Source: Craterostigma plantagineum
Taxonomy: Eukaryota > Streptophyta > Magnoliopsida > Lamiales > Linderniaceae
Direction: 5' to 3'
Assembly (NCBI GenBank): GCA_027422505.1
Contig: JAPQWV010001098.1
Coordinates: 61,001 to 125,000 of the forward strand
Length of the DNA: 64,000 nucleotides
Both the position numbers and the translations under genes were made by a program. The notes under the pieces are model-generated. The model was not told the origin of the DNA. It made no database searches and saw only the letters and a program-made list of their open reading frames with translations. Positions 23,297 to 33,327 of this stretch are shown here, one piece after another. The number at the start of each line of letters is the position of its first letter. The stretch's first letter is position 1.

Positions 23297-23763
23297 TGTA
23301 ACAACCCGTCCCATACCGGGCGTCACTATAGCATCGGTCCCTACCGGGACCAGTGGGGTTGGGCTCACCACACTCCGCCTGATAGTCTGTCCCCACTGTA
23401 CCACCATTTAACCTTTCAGCGTGCTTCGTCCTCGCTCACACGCACCCTGGGCAAACTTCCCAAGGGGTCATCCATCCCAAGATTGCTTCAAGTCAATCAC
23501 GCTAAACTTTGAAGTTCTTTCGGATGGACTCCGGAAAAGGTAGGTCGACCTTGGTGATATGGGTAGTACTATCAATTCTCTTATACGATTCTTAGCCTGA
23601 CACGCCCATACATTGTCAGTCTCAGGATCTCCTCTCATTCGGGTGTCGGATCGGTTCGTTCATGTTACCCTTCGCCTAGAAGCCTGCCAGGAGCCGCTCA
23701 TTGTCTGTGCACCTCTCTGGCACCGACGATCACTCCCCGCCCTCATCGGCCCGGGGCGTAACA
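23297..23763 (-). repeat. Cassandra LTR (left; 3' LTR in element orientation)
   Basis: 467 bp, beginning TGTAACAACCCGTCCC and ending GGGGCGTAACA. Matches the right LTR along its whole length with scattered differences. Confidence 0.9.
23443..23565 (-). ncRNA. 5S rRNA-like segment in Cassandra left LTR
   Basis: Minus strand shows, in order, a CATCCGAAAGAACTTC, AAAGTTTAGCGTG, TTGGGATGGATGACC and TTGGGAAGT series matching the plant 5S rRNA order (CATCAGAACTCC, CAGTTAAGCGTG, TAGGATGGGTGACC, CTGGGAAGT). The internal control region that recruits TFIIIA is recognisable but diverged. It is part of the LTR, not a real 5S gene. Confidence 0.8.
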
Positions 23764-23835
23764 TGCCTACCAGCTTTCGCCTGGTTCGTCCTTGAACCAA
23801 CACCGTACTGCGAGAGGTTGTGCTCTGATACCACC

Positions 23836-24302
23836 TGTAAGAACCCATCCCATACCGGGCGTCACTGTAGCATCGCTCGCTACCGGGACCAGTGGGGTTG
23901 GGCCCACCACACACCGACTGATAGTCTAGCCCCACTGTACCACCATTTAACCTTTCAGCGTGCTTCGTCCTCGCTCACACGCACCCTGGGCAAACTTCCC
24001 AGAGGGTCACCCATCCCAAGATTGCTTCAAGTCAAACACGCTTAACTTTGAAGTTCTTTTGGATGGACTCCCAAAAAGGTAGGTCGACCTTGGTGATATG
24101 AGTACTACTATCAATTCTCTTATACGATTCTTAGCCTGACATGCCCATACATTGTCAGTGTCAGGATCTCCTCTCATTCGGGTGTCGGATCGGTTTGTTC
24201 ATGTAACCCTTCGCCTAGAAGCCTGCCAGGAGCCGCTCATTATCTGTGCACCTCTCTGGCACCGGCGATCACTCCCCGCCCTCATCGGCCTCGGGCGTCA
24301 CA
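23836..24302 (-). repeat. Cassandra LTR (right; 5' LTR in element orientation)
   Basis: 467 bp, beginning TGTAAGAACCC and ending CGGGCGTCACA, with the primer-binding site just to its left (23822-23833). Confidence 0.9.
23983..24105 (-). ncRNA. 5S rRNA-like segment in Cassandra right LTR
   Basis: Same 5S-like order as in the left LTR, here with TTGGGATGGGTGACC, which is closer to the 5S box C than the left copy. AAAGTTAAGCGTG also keeps the canonical 5S box A core. Confidence 0.8.
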
Positions 24303-24307
24303 CCTCT

Positions 24308-25063
24308 AATGCATATATACCAGCTATAATCAGAGAAATATCTGACTTGCGATCAAATCTGGAGTCTGAAAGGATAACGTTCCAGATAGAGAATGAAATA
24401 CTGCTTAGTATAATTTCCTCACTAGAAAAACAAATCGACACTAGCAGAACTACAGTCTCAACTCTAGAGTCAGAGAGGATAACATTCCAAATTAGAGAAT
24501 GAAATCCTATTACGTATAATTTCCTCCTTCGAGAATCAAATCGACATCAGCATAGCTTCACCCTCTCTATAAACTCCTTTAGTCAAGTCTCAAATATCCA
24601 TCCCCACCAATACTAGGACGAAAAGAAAGCAGATTGCATTTGGCAAATCCAAGCTTACTCATTCTTGCATGTGCTCACAGGCAGTTCTCTAAATAAGAAA
24701 GGGTAGAAGAAAGCCACAGGAGACAGTCTACCAAAGAACAATGTCGCTTACTCCCCTAGAAAGAAGCAGCCCGTTGATTTTGAAGCGTCTAGTTCTAATT
24801 TTTGTAACAGGCTTCAAGTGTTTGCTAATAATTATCCTGTTGAACCTCCATCTATTATTCTTCAGCCTGTAACGACTACTAAGCATCGTAATTTCTATTC
24901 CAACTATAATTATGCTCTTATCTTGAATGCTCAATACCAACTAGCAAATGCCAAAATGACTAAGGGAACATCATCACCTTCTCCTAAGTCAGAATTCAAA
25001 CCTGACAAAAGAAAAGGACACGTTAACAGAACGAAGTCCCATAAAACTGAAACGAAAGCCAAA
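24308..25063 (+). pseudogene. Copia D gag, continuation after Cassandra
   Basis: Directly after the right target-site duplication the plus strand resumes with NAYIPAIIREISDLRSNLES, a coiled coil, then broken frames ending with KPDKRKGHVNRTKSHKTETK (25060). At about 25063 it changes abruptly to minus-strand integrase of Copia E, sharing a short ccttagttc stretch that may have guided the join. Confidence 0.75.
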
Positions 25064-25508
25064 GTCCTTAGTTCGGAGGAACTTTGTCCACGTGCAGCGA
25101 GAGTAGTCATCATCGATAACTAGCACGTACTTGCATCCACTAATGCTATGTGTTTGCATGGGTCCACAGAGGTCCAATGTAGTAATTCCAAAGGACGTGA
25201 AGTAGAGGCAACTAGTTTGACGTGATGAGAAGATCGCTTCATTGATGTTCTTTATGTAGAATAATGGTTGGTAGACCGTGAACCTACTTTTGAGTTGATA
25301 GTTGTTGAAGAGCTTTAATGTTTAGATGAGACACACGTTGATGCCATAGGCTGTTCCTCTGAATTGTAGTATGGGAGATGACGGAAACAGCAGTTGTAGT
25401 CCGCACGGACGTCAGATTGATCGTGTAAAGATTAGATTTCCAAAGTCCTTGGAGGAGTTCTGTGTTCTGATTGTCCAATATTCTGCACCGGTCAGCATGA
25501 AAGACCAC
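25064..25508 (-). pseudogene. Copia E integrase N-terminal fragment
   Basis: Minus strand reads RCRILDNQNTELLQGLWKSNLYTINL, WHQRVSHLNIKALQQLS and MDLCGPMQTHSISGCKYVLVIDDDYSRCTWTKFLR, the pre-integrase and start of the catalytic core. The rest of integrase and all RT are missing because of the join to Copia D at 25063. Confidence 0.82.
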
Positions 25509-25740
25509 CTAGAATCCTTTGTCACAGAATTGGCCTATACTGAACAAGTTATGGCGGAGACTTTCGACGTAAGAGACATCCTTGATTGTCAGATGTTCTA
25601 CAATGATGTCCCAAAGTCCTAGAATGGGGGCTGAGTCGTTGTTCCCGCATCTAACTTTTCCATTCGGTCGGTCTTTATAGTTGCTCAGCAGCTCTTGTAT
25701 TCCCGTCATGTGTGTGGAGCAACCAGAGTAAGGTACCACA
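25509..25740 (-). pseudogene. Copia E protease
   Basis: Minus strand gives SGCSTHMTGIQELLSNYKDR and ILGLWDIIVEHLTIKDVSYVESLRHNLFSIGQFCDKGF. The active site itself is damaged: one base is missing at the DSG codons (actcc..ttac region near 25728), and the normal YLDSG reads VPYSG. Confidence 0.8.
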
Positions 25741-26527
25741 CATGATGGATCGACAAAAACAAATTTGAAGAGCTTTAGGTACCCACTTATAAATAGGTCC
25801 TCTCTGATTAGCAGATTTTAGTTTTGGTTCGGATATGGTTCCTAAACTAGTGTAAGGAGTTTTAACAACCCAAGTAACTCGGGAAGGAGTTGAGTTGGGT
25901 TTGCCCTTTATAGACGACATGGCCTTTTTGACTTTCGTCTTTTAGGTGGTGATTTAGGCCATTTGGGTTGAACCTTGCAGGGAAGATTAATTTTAGCTCT
26001 GACAAATGCGTTAGTAGGCTTTAGCGTGGAAAAGATCTTTTCATTGGATAGTCTCCTAAGGTGCTTTGGGGATTCGATCTTAATAGGATACCTTAGATGA
26101 GAACAAGCATGAATAGCGTCATATGCTTTCTTTATGGCTGGATCTTGTTTCCTACGGGTCTTCCTAGGGGCATTTGTCTTAGAATGATTAATTTTTATGG
26201 TTGAAGTAGAGCCTATTTCGTGGTGCTTCTAAAGGTTGTAGGCTGAAGTGAGCATGTAGAAGCAATTATTTGAACAGAGGAAACAACTCTTTTATTTCTA
26301 CGAGTGTCTTTTATTTGTACAGGAGGAGATATTTTCTTGAAAGTGTTCAAATCTACGGACTCCTCTATTCTGAACCTAGACACTCCCGCCCTCGACTCTA
26401 ATGCTCGCTCAGCGCTCCCTGTAGACGTAAACGAGACAGGATTAGAGTTAGAAATTTTTAAAGTATTATTCTTAATTTTTATATCATTTGAAGGCGCTTT
26501 TTCTTTCTTCACGCTTTTCAGAATATA
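25741..26527 (-). pseudogene. Copia E gag linker, 3' part (downstream of the solo LTR)
   Basis: Matches the linker in the 1-4160 array (ISPPVQIKDTRRNKRVVSSVQIIASTCSLQP) but is single copy and carries a 33 bp longer form around 26370. It stops at 26527 where the solo LTR begins and resumes at 33328. Confidence 0.82.
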
Positions 26528-26947
26528 TGTCACGACCCGACTGTCTAACTGCCTATTCTAGCGCATTCCTATGTGCCTAGAGAGTTGTGAGTAGTGAAGT
26601 GCACCAAAAACACGTATAAATTTTTCTTTTCCATTCATATAATGGAACGAAGTTCTGTACACGTCAAAAGAATACATGTCTGGTCTATAAGCTACATCCT
26701 AGACCTAACTACGTGCCTCTTCGTGTGACGGCACAGCAAAAGTCTCTTATGCGCCCGGCCTCACAGGTCGTCATCCATACACACACGTCCACCCCAAAAG
26801 TAGCGCGAAGTTCCAAAAGATCGGCCTTGTCAACTAACGCGATCACGTACCGTGCTCGCTGGCGCCTACAACACATAACATGAAAGAATGAGCCACTGAG
26901 GCTCAGTAAGCAGAAATCATGCATGTATGCACGTGTCCCTTTCCCCG

Positions 26948-27045
26948 CAAAGGCAAACCCTGCCGATGCATAAATTTCTAAGCAAGGGCAATCCGCGCCG
27001 ATGTATATTACACTCGCAAGGGCATTCCACGCCGATGCACCTAGT
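26948..27045 (+). repeat. Three short direct repeats in the solo LTR
   Basis: The phrase GCAAGGGCAATCCGCGCCGATG and two variants recur at about 45-50 bp spacing. They lie in the GC-richer left part of the LTR. Confidence 0.7.
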
Positions 27046-27899
27046 ATTCGTACTAGTAAAACTCAGGGCCCTCGGCTAATCTCACTATGCACCACAAGAG
27101 CTCACGTCCCTCGGGGACAATACGACAGCGGTCCACGCCGGATGGCCGAACCCTAGGATGCACATCGTTCCCCTAGGTCGCCATATGAACCCGGTCGTCC
27201 CCGACTGTCTCGCGGTCGCTCACGCTGGTAGCCCATGCTGAGGTCGCCTACACCAGGGTTCCACCCCGTGTCGCTTATACCCTCAGGTCGCACCCTCCAG
27301 GTCGCACCTTACCGCCACGGGCCATGCCCAAATCCTTTCCACAGGATATCAATGTATATCTACAATAATAGTACGACGACGCTAAAACGCCGCCCTGGTA
27401 GCCTAGGAGACAGCCCTTGACTCAACTATGAGTCGACACACTTGCCCATAGCGGCAAGTCCTCATCGTGTACAAGCGACATATCATTATGCACACTCAGT
27501 CCCAACCCTTCTCCATGAGTTCGTGCGTGCACATGAATATGCATATGCGAATAAATGCAATTTATGCTAATCACATGAAGGCATTACGATCAGTCCATGT
27601 AATCATGAAATCACGTAGGCACATAGTCACACAAGACATATAACACGCAAGTTATGTGTTGTAGTTGGATTTCTACATACCTGGTGTCCGTCGACTAGTG
27701 CTACTGAACTGGTGAATTTCCTAAGCCCCGACCTTAGGCATAAAATATTAGCGTCAGTGCACTATCTTAATTAATTAATTTGGCTAAGTACTCAAAACCT
27801 CTTAAATGTCTATACATTATATTTATTATTGCCCTTAAAAGGGTAATTACGTAGAAATGGTTCATGGAGTATTACTCTTAAGTTAAAATTACGTTTTGA

Positions 27900-29250
27900 G
27901 AGCCCTAGTTGGATTCGCAAATCTCACATGACTCGTGAGGTTTATGGAATTTGTGAAGTGTTAACTCGCGAAAGCTTAAAATTTATTAAGTGTGTTTCGC
28001 GAGCTCTTATTTCACCAAAGTACTCTGATTCGCGAAACTCCCTACCTTGGATCGCGAATTGCACTTCTAAGCTTAGGGTTCGTGAAACTATCTACATAAC
28101 TTTCTAATTCGCTCAAGTTCTAATTCGTCGAATGCCCCAACCAAATTCGTGAATTGTATTTCTAACCCTAGGATAACCCGTAAGATACCTAGCATAAATA
28201 AGTTTCGTGAACTAAGTCTATTTCGAATTCGTGCCTTGTTGGACTCGTGAAAATATCCTAATTCGCTTTTGTTTAGAGTTCGCGAATCCCCATTGATTTG
28301 CAAAACTCATTGGATTCGCTAAATACACTTTGTTAACGGTTGGCGAATTGTCTCTAGGCTCTTAAATGGATTCGCGAACTAAGTCAATTTGCGTGGGATT
28401 CGCAAAAGAGCATGGCCCGCGGAATGATCCAAGTTCGCAAGATGGTTTCTCCCCGCAAATCTTCCCGGTTTCGCAAACCTTCATTGAGCTCGCCAAGTTC
28501 CCTGGATTCGCGAAGTGGGCTTAGCAAAACCCTGGACTCGCAAACGTGTGAGGTCGCCACCTTTTCGCATTCGCCGAATTCGCAAAAGCTTGGTGAGTTC
28601 GCGAATTGGTCGTGGCTCGCCAACCAAGTTCGCAATTTAGGGTTCGCCAACTGCTAAGGTTCGCCAATCTCGACCAGCGATCCTTCGGTTCTCGCCAAAT
28701 TGATCCACGCTCGCGAAATTAGTTCGTAGACCATTTTCAGTTCGTCAAATGGAACCCAAAAACGTGTTTTGGATCTTGCAAAGCTCGCCGACTCGCCAAA
28801 CGTCCCTTGCATGGGATTTGCGAACCGAGTTCGCGAATCATCCTATTTTTGCGAAATGTTGGACTTGTTTTGCGAACTTCCTCATTCTGCGAACTCACTT
28901 CACCTGCTTGGGATTCGCAAGGGTCCTGGGTTCGCATTCCTCCACTCGCAAACTGCCACTTCGCGAATTAGGTTCTGCGATACATCGGACTCGCAAACCT
29001 CAATTCGCCTATTTGCATGGATTCGTGAAATCTCACTTAAGCTGCTTAGTCAATTTGCGAACTTGCATGCTACCTCGAAACTTCGATGGATCTGCCAAAT
29101 GAGTTCGCTAACTTTCCGGACTCGCGGAATAGGGCCGCGAAATGCATGGATTCGCGAACTGAATTTGCAAAGTGTATACTTCGCGAATTCATGCACGCGA
29201 GGGTTCTTGAGTTCGCGAAACTCGTATTCTGCGAATCCTACCCTACTCAT
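27900..29250. repeat. Dense irregular array of TTCGCGAA-like words in the solo LTR
   Basis: I count ten exact TTCGCGAA octamers (about 28019, 28270, 28370, 28506, 28598, 28829, 28960, 29150, 29180, 29211) and many one-step variants (TTCGCAAA, CTCGCCAA, TTCGTGAA, ACTCGCGAA). One octamer is expected about once per 65 kb by chance. Spacing is irregular, roughly 15-60 bp, so it is not a classical satellite. The octamer is its own reverse complement. Open frames here (for example 28749-29272) are by-products of the repeats. Confidence 0.85.
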
Positions 29251-29265
29251 AACACTTCTTGATTC
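29251..29265 (+). repeat. LINE target-site duplication, left
   Basis: AACACTTCTTGATTC, identical to 32426-32440 on the other side of the LINE. Length of 15 bp is typical of L1 target-primed insertion. Confidence 0.9.
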
Positions 29266-29268
29266 TAT

Positions 29269-31959
29269 ATGACCTGTGTGTATGGGCATAACACTAGCAA
29301 TCTTCGCGCTGGACTCTGGGATGACCTTAGGGATATTAAACAGTCGAGTGAGCCTTGGCTTGTTTGGGGAGATTTTAACAATGTACTCTCTCATGAAGAT
29401 AGAATGGGAGAAAGTCCAGTGCAAGCTGCTGAGTCTGAAGCATTCTGGCAGTGTCTGGGGGATTGTGAACTTGAGGAGATTAGAAGGAAGGGTAATCACT
29501 ACACTTGGTCCAATAAACAGAGAGCTGAAACAAGAATCTATTCCAAAATCGACTGGGCTTTTGGGAACATGCAGTGGTTGCACAGATTTATGGATACTGA
29601 AGCACACTTCCTGAGTGAGGGGGTGTCTGATCATTCACCCATACTGCTTAAAAGTGCTGGCACTAATCAGAACATCAGGAAAAACTTTAAATTCTTCAAC
29701 ATGTGGGTGGAGTCCCCTAAATTCCTGGCATTAGAGGAACAGGGCTGGAACAGGAGTGGAAGCGAGGGCTCTAAGGGGAGACATGTTATGCAGCAACTAA
29801 GGCAGATCAGGATGCCACTGAGGCAGCTTAATAATACTCATTTTGCAAATATTGTCCAAACTACTGAGATAAGAAGAAAGGAACTAGAGGCTCTACAGGC
29901 AGAGCTTAGTCAAGACCCTATGAATGGAATGCTGATTGCAAAGGAACAAGTAACTGCTGAGGAGTTCAGATTTCTTAGCACAGCTTGTACTAAATATCTG
30001 GCTCAGAAGGCCAAAACAGTATGGTTCAAGGAAGGAGACCAGAACACTAAGTATTTCCACGACCTTATAAAACAAAGAACTTATAGGAATAGGATTACAG
30101 CTGTGGAAAATTCCATGGGGGAAACCATAGAAGAACCTGTTGCTATTGTAGCCCACTTCACTGACTATTATCAAGGTCTATTGGGAGAGGCTAATGGGCA
30201 GCTGGAGGAGATTGAGGACTGTGCTATAGCCCAGGGGAACACACTTTCAGTGGCAGACCAGATAAGCCTTATTGCCCCTTTTACCAAGGAGGATGTCAAG
30301 CAGGCCATGGTCTCTATACACAGCAACAAAGCTCCGGGCCCTGATGGTTTTAGCAGCGAGTTTTTTAAAGCAGCTTGGCATATAGTTGGGGAGGATATAG
30401 CTGCAGCTGTGTTGGAATTCTTCAAAGAAGGCAGATTAGTTAGAGCTATGAACCATACTACTATCACCTTGGTGCCCAAAACTGCCCACCGCAAATCGGC
30501 CCTGGACTACAGACCTATTGCATGTTGCAATACCATTTATAAGTGTATCTCTAAACTCATGTGCATCAGACTAAGGAGGGTGCTGCCCAGCCTCATACAT
30601 GATAACCAGGGGGCTTTTGTTCCTGGAAGATCTATAGGACACAACATCATGGTCAGTCAGGAATTATTGAGATTGTACAAGAGAGGTAATGCATCAGCCA
30701 GATGCATGATGAAGATTGATCTGCGGAAGGCTTATGATTCAGTTGAGTGGAAGTTCTTGCTGTGCCTATTAATCAAACTGAGATTCCCAGTCAAATTTGT
30801 TGCGTGGGTGCAGGAATGCATCTCAACTGTTAATTACAAGTTAGCTATCAATGGCAGACTAGAAGGTAATATCAGAGGAGCTCGTGGATTGAGACAAGGA
30901 GATCCCATATCCCCTTTGTTGTTTGTGCTAATAATGGAATACCTAACAAGAAAGCTTCTGCTGGCTTCGAAGCAAGTGGGTTTCAGGTTCCATCCGCTGT
31001 GTAAACAGAACAATATGGTCAGCATGTGTTTTGCAGACGATTTACTGATTATGTGTAAGGCCCACCTGAATTCAGTAGCCCTAATAAAAAATAGTCTGGA
31101 TCATTTTACCAAGGCATCAGGACTTCGTGCAAACTCCTCGAAATCCAGTATGTACATAGCAGGTACCAACCAAGCTGCCAAACAGCTGCTGCTAGGGATG
31201 ACAAGATTTCAAGAGGGGCAGTTTCCTATGAAGTATCTTGGCGTACCTATATCCCCCACCAAATGGAGCAGAGTTGACTGTGAAGCATTGGTGGATAGAA
31301 TTGTGAAGAGAATTACATGCTGGACATCTAGGAACTTGTCTTATGCTGGAAGATGTTGTCTCATAAATTCAGTTCTGCTATCATTGCATATCTACTGGGG
31401 ATCTATTTTCATGCTGCCAAGAAGTGTAGTGGCCAAAGTAGACCAAATCTGCCGCCAATTCCTCTGGGGCAGAGGTGTGGGAGGCAAAATAAAAGCCCTG
31501 GTTGCTTGGGATACAGTCTGCCTGAAAAAGCAGTATGGAGGACTCAACATAAAAGATTGTGGTCTGAGGAATTATGCAAGTATTGGAAGGCAGATCTGGG
31601 ACATTTCCAGGAAAAAGGACAACATATGGATTAAGTGGATTCATAGCATCTACTTGAAAGAGATTGATTTCTGGGAGTATCACAGACCGGAGAGTTGTAG
31701 CTGGCAGTGGAAGCAACTTACTAATGTTAGAGACATGTTGCGAGATGGTTATAGCAGAGGGGTGTGGTTAGATGCAAAGGATGGATGCTATACGGTAACG
31801 TCTGGCTATAATTGGCTCAAAGGAAACAGGCCCAGGTTTGAACCAGCTGTGGCCGTATGGAATAGGTGGAATCTGCTACGCTTTTATCATGTGGCTTATC
31901 ATGCACAAAAAGCTGCTGACCAGGGACAGATTAGTGCACTGGGGGGTATTAGTTCCTGA
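29269..31959 (+). pseudogene. LINE ORF2: endonuclease C-terminus and reverse transcriptase
   Basis: An 896-codon open frame. Residues 1-130 are the C-terminal half of an L1 endonuclease (WLVWGDFNNVLSHEDRMG, GNHYTWSNKQ, SDHSPILL), lacking the first catalytic Asn/Glu motifs. Residues about 350-620 are RT: KAPGPDGFSSEFFKAAW, LDYRPIACCNTIYKCISK, MKIDLRKAYDSVEW, GLRQGDPISPLLFVL and the catalytic FADD in CFADDLLIMC. The ATG at 29269 is just the first Met after the truncation point and not a natural start. The frame shifts between about 31855 and 31885, after VWNRWN, and the remaining domain lies in the next frame. Confidence 0.92.
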
Positions 31960-32344
31960 CACTTGTTGTGTTTTGTGCATGCAAGATGCTGAGAGTATTG
32001 AACACCTTATTTGCATATGTCCATACAGTAAGGTTGTTAATCATGAGGCTAGTAGTTGGATGAAGTGTGAAATCCCGGACAGTTTCGAGAGGTGGGTACA
32101 AGGGCTAGTGAAGCTGGGAAAACAGAAAAATCCATCAGCCAAGGTTCAGATAGCAGGATGCGCGGCTGTTGCGTATGGCTTATGGCAGGAGCGAAATGCT
32201 AGGATACATAATGCAGGGGCGCGGGGAGCTATGGTACTGTTCGACCTAATCAAGAATGAGTTTAAGAGGCATGCGAACGGGATGAAGTTTAAGAAGCAAT
32301 CCAATAGTGCGAGGGCTTACATTCATAGTCTGACATTTACATAG
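31880..32344 (+). pseudogene. LINE ORF2 C-terminus: RT-associated zinc-binding domain, shifted frame
   Basis: Begins with FIMWLIMHKKLLTRDRL and contains CCVLCMQDAESIEHLI with Cys/His spacing of the zf-RVT domain that ends many plant LINE ORF2 proteins. It follows ORF2 by a one-frame shift, so a single indel separates the two. Stop at 32344, then a 3' UTR of about 80 bp and the A-run. Confidence 0.88.
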
Positions 32345-32425
32345 TTTACCGCATCATTTACATTGTTGGGATGTACTAACATTGGGGGATCTATGTGGTA
32401 ATGAAAATCTTTCTTACCAAAAAAA

Positions 32426-32440
32426 AACACTTCTTGATTC
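32426..32440 (+). repeat. LINE target-site duplication, right
   Basis: AACACTTCTTGATTC, matching 29251-29265 exactly. The two leading A residues could equally belong to the poly(A) tail. Confidence 0.9.
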
Positions 32441-33327
32441 GTAACTCTCAATTTCTAAGCATCAAAAAGCTGCTTTTCCTAAGAACATCTTTGAAGACGT
32501 TTTAAATTCGAAAACCCCTAAGTTCATTCTTAATAAAATTACCGAGGTAGGCCTAAGTTTCGTGGCTTATATTCTCTAAACAGGCCCTTTAAAAGCTAAA
32601 CTCACCAAATCAAGCTTAAAAGGTGTTCGTTTAGGGTTTAACATCGCACCAGCCCCAATATATGATATTTTTGTCCTAAATCCTAAAATACACCTTAGGG
32701 AGTTAAAATCGCTCAAGCCCTAACAATGGTATTTTCGTGCCTTTGGTCCCTAGAATATACTACTTCTTGAACTAAAATATAAGCACCATGGTCAGAGAAT
32801 AATACCTAGTCCCAAGCCCGCGTGTTTCGTATCTCGGCCTCTCCTCCTTCCTTGCTCAAGCTCGCGTTAGTTTCTTAGTTATGGAGTTTGGTGGACTTGA
32901 AATGGGTTTTAGATTTTGTTTAGCAAGGAAGATGGGTTTTGACGGAAATATCCCCCAATTCAAGGAGGTTGGTCTCTAAGCCATTTTTAAATGTTTTGGG
33001 CCTCAACCCTTAACTTGGCCCATTGGCGTTCCTAACCAACTTTGAGCCTAATTTATTTCTTAGCCCATTTTCCTAAAATCATGGTCCAATTCCTGCTTTG
33101 CCTAATTCTCGAAAATCTCTGAATATATTGGGGTCACTTGGTGCAAATTAGTTGCACCAAATTCGCTAAGTCGCCTATGCATGAAATTACGCACATAATT
33201 TACCACGCGAAATCTCACGTCAGTCACATAGGCACGGAATTAACGCACGAGAGGCACATAATTTTAATTAACATTCACGCAAATTTATTGGCCCTACTAT
33301 TCACGAGGACCCGGGTGCTACAATATA

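Larger units (their letters stand above)
23297..24302 (-). mobile_element. Cassandra TRIM retrotransposon, complete, with target-site duplication
   Basis: Two 467 bp LTRs (23297-23763 and 23836-24302, each TGTAA...aca) flank a 72 bp internal region. The internal region ends, on the minus strand, with GGTGGTATCAGAGC next to the LTR end, an initiator-Met primer-binding site, so the element reads on the minus strand. A perfect 5 bp target-site duplication CCTCT lies at 23292-23296 and 24303-24307. Each LTR contains a 5S rRNA-like stretch, the defining trait of Cassandra. It has no coding capacity and depends on other elements for its enzymes. LTRs differ at only some of 467 positions, so insertion is fairly recent. 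It sits inside Copia D gag. Confidence 0.92.
29266..32425 (+). mobile_element. L1-type LINE, 5'-truncated, with target-site duplication and short poly(A)
   Basis: The 3160 bp insert is bounded by perfect 15 bp duplications and ends in a run of A, the hallmarks of target-primed reverse transcription. It starts inside the endonuclease domain, so ORF1 and the endonuclease N-terminus were never copied. The single long frame and the exact target duplications indicate recent insertion. It lies in the solo LTR, so it is younger than that LTR. Confidence 0.93.
26528..33322 (+). mobile_element. Solo LTR of a large-LTR Gypsy-type element (~3.6 kb), interrupted by a LINE
   Basis: It begins TGTCACGACCCGACTG and ends CCCGGGTGCTACA, with TG...CA ends, and is flanked by a 5 bp duplication ATATA (26523-26527 and 33323-33327) inside Copia E gag. 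No second copy of the ends, PBS or polypurine tract is seen, so it is a single LTR left after LTR-LTR recombination. Removing the LINE and its duplicated target leaves about 3.62 kb. That size, and the TGTCACGACCC / GGGTGCTACA ends, resemble Tekay/Del chromovirus LTRs; lineage and orientation are inferred. It contains three ~45 bp repeats (26948-27045) and a striking TTCGCGAA array (27900-29250). Confidence 0.85.

Noticed and set aside
23443..24105. True 5S rRNA genes
   Set aside because: The 5S-like blocks are diverged and lie at the same place in both LTRs of a Cassandra element.
28749..29272. ORFs of 117 and 167 codons on the plus strand
   Set aside because: Composition reflects the TTCGCGAA word array; no conserved domain and overlapping frames of similar length.
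26528..33322. Complete two-LTR retrotransposon
   Set aside because: The end sequences occur once each, no PBS or polypurine tract is seen, and the only coding is the inserted LINE; a solo LTR explains it.
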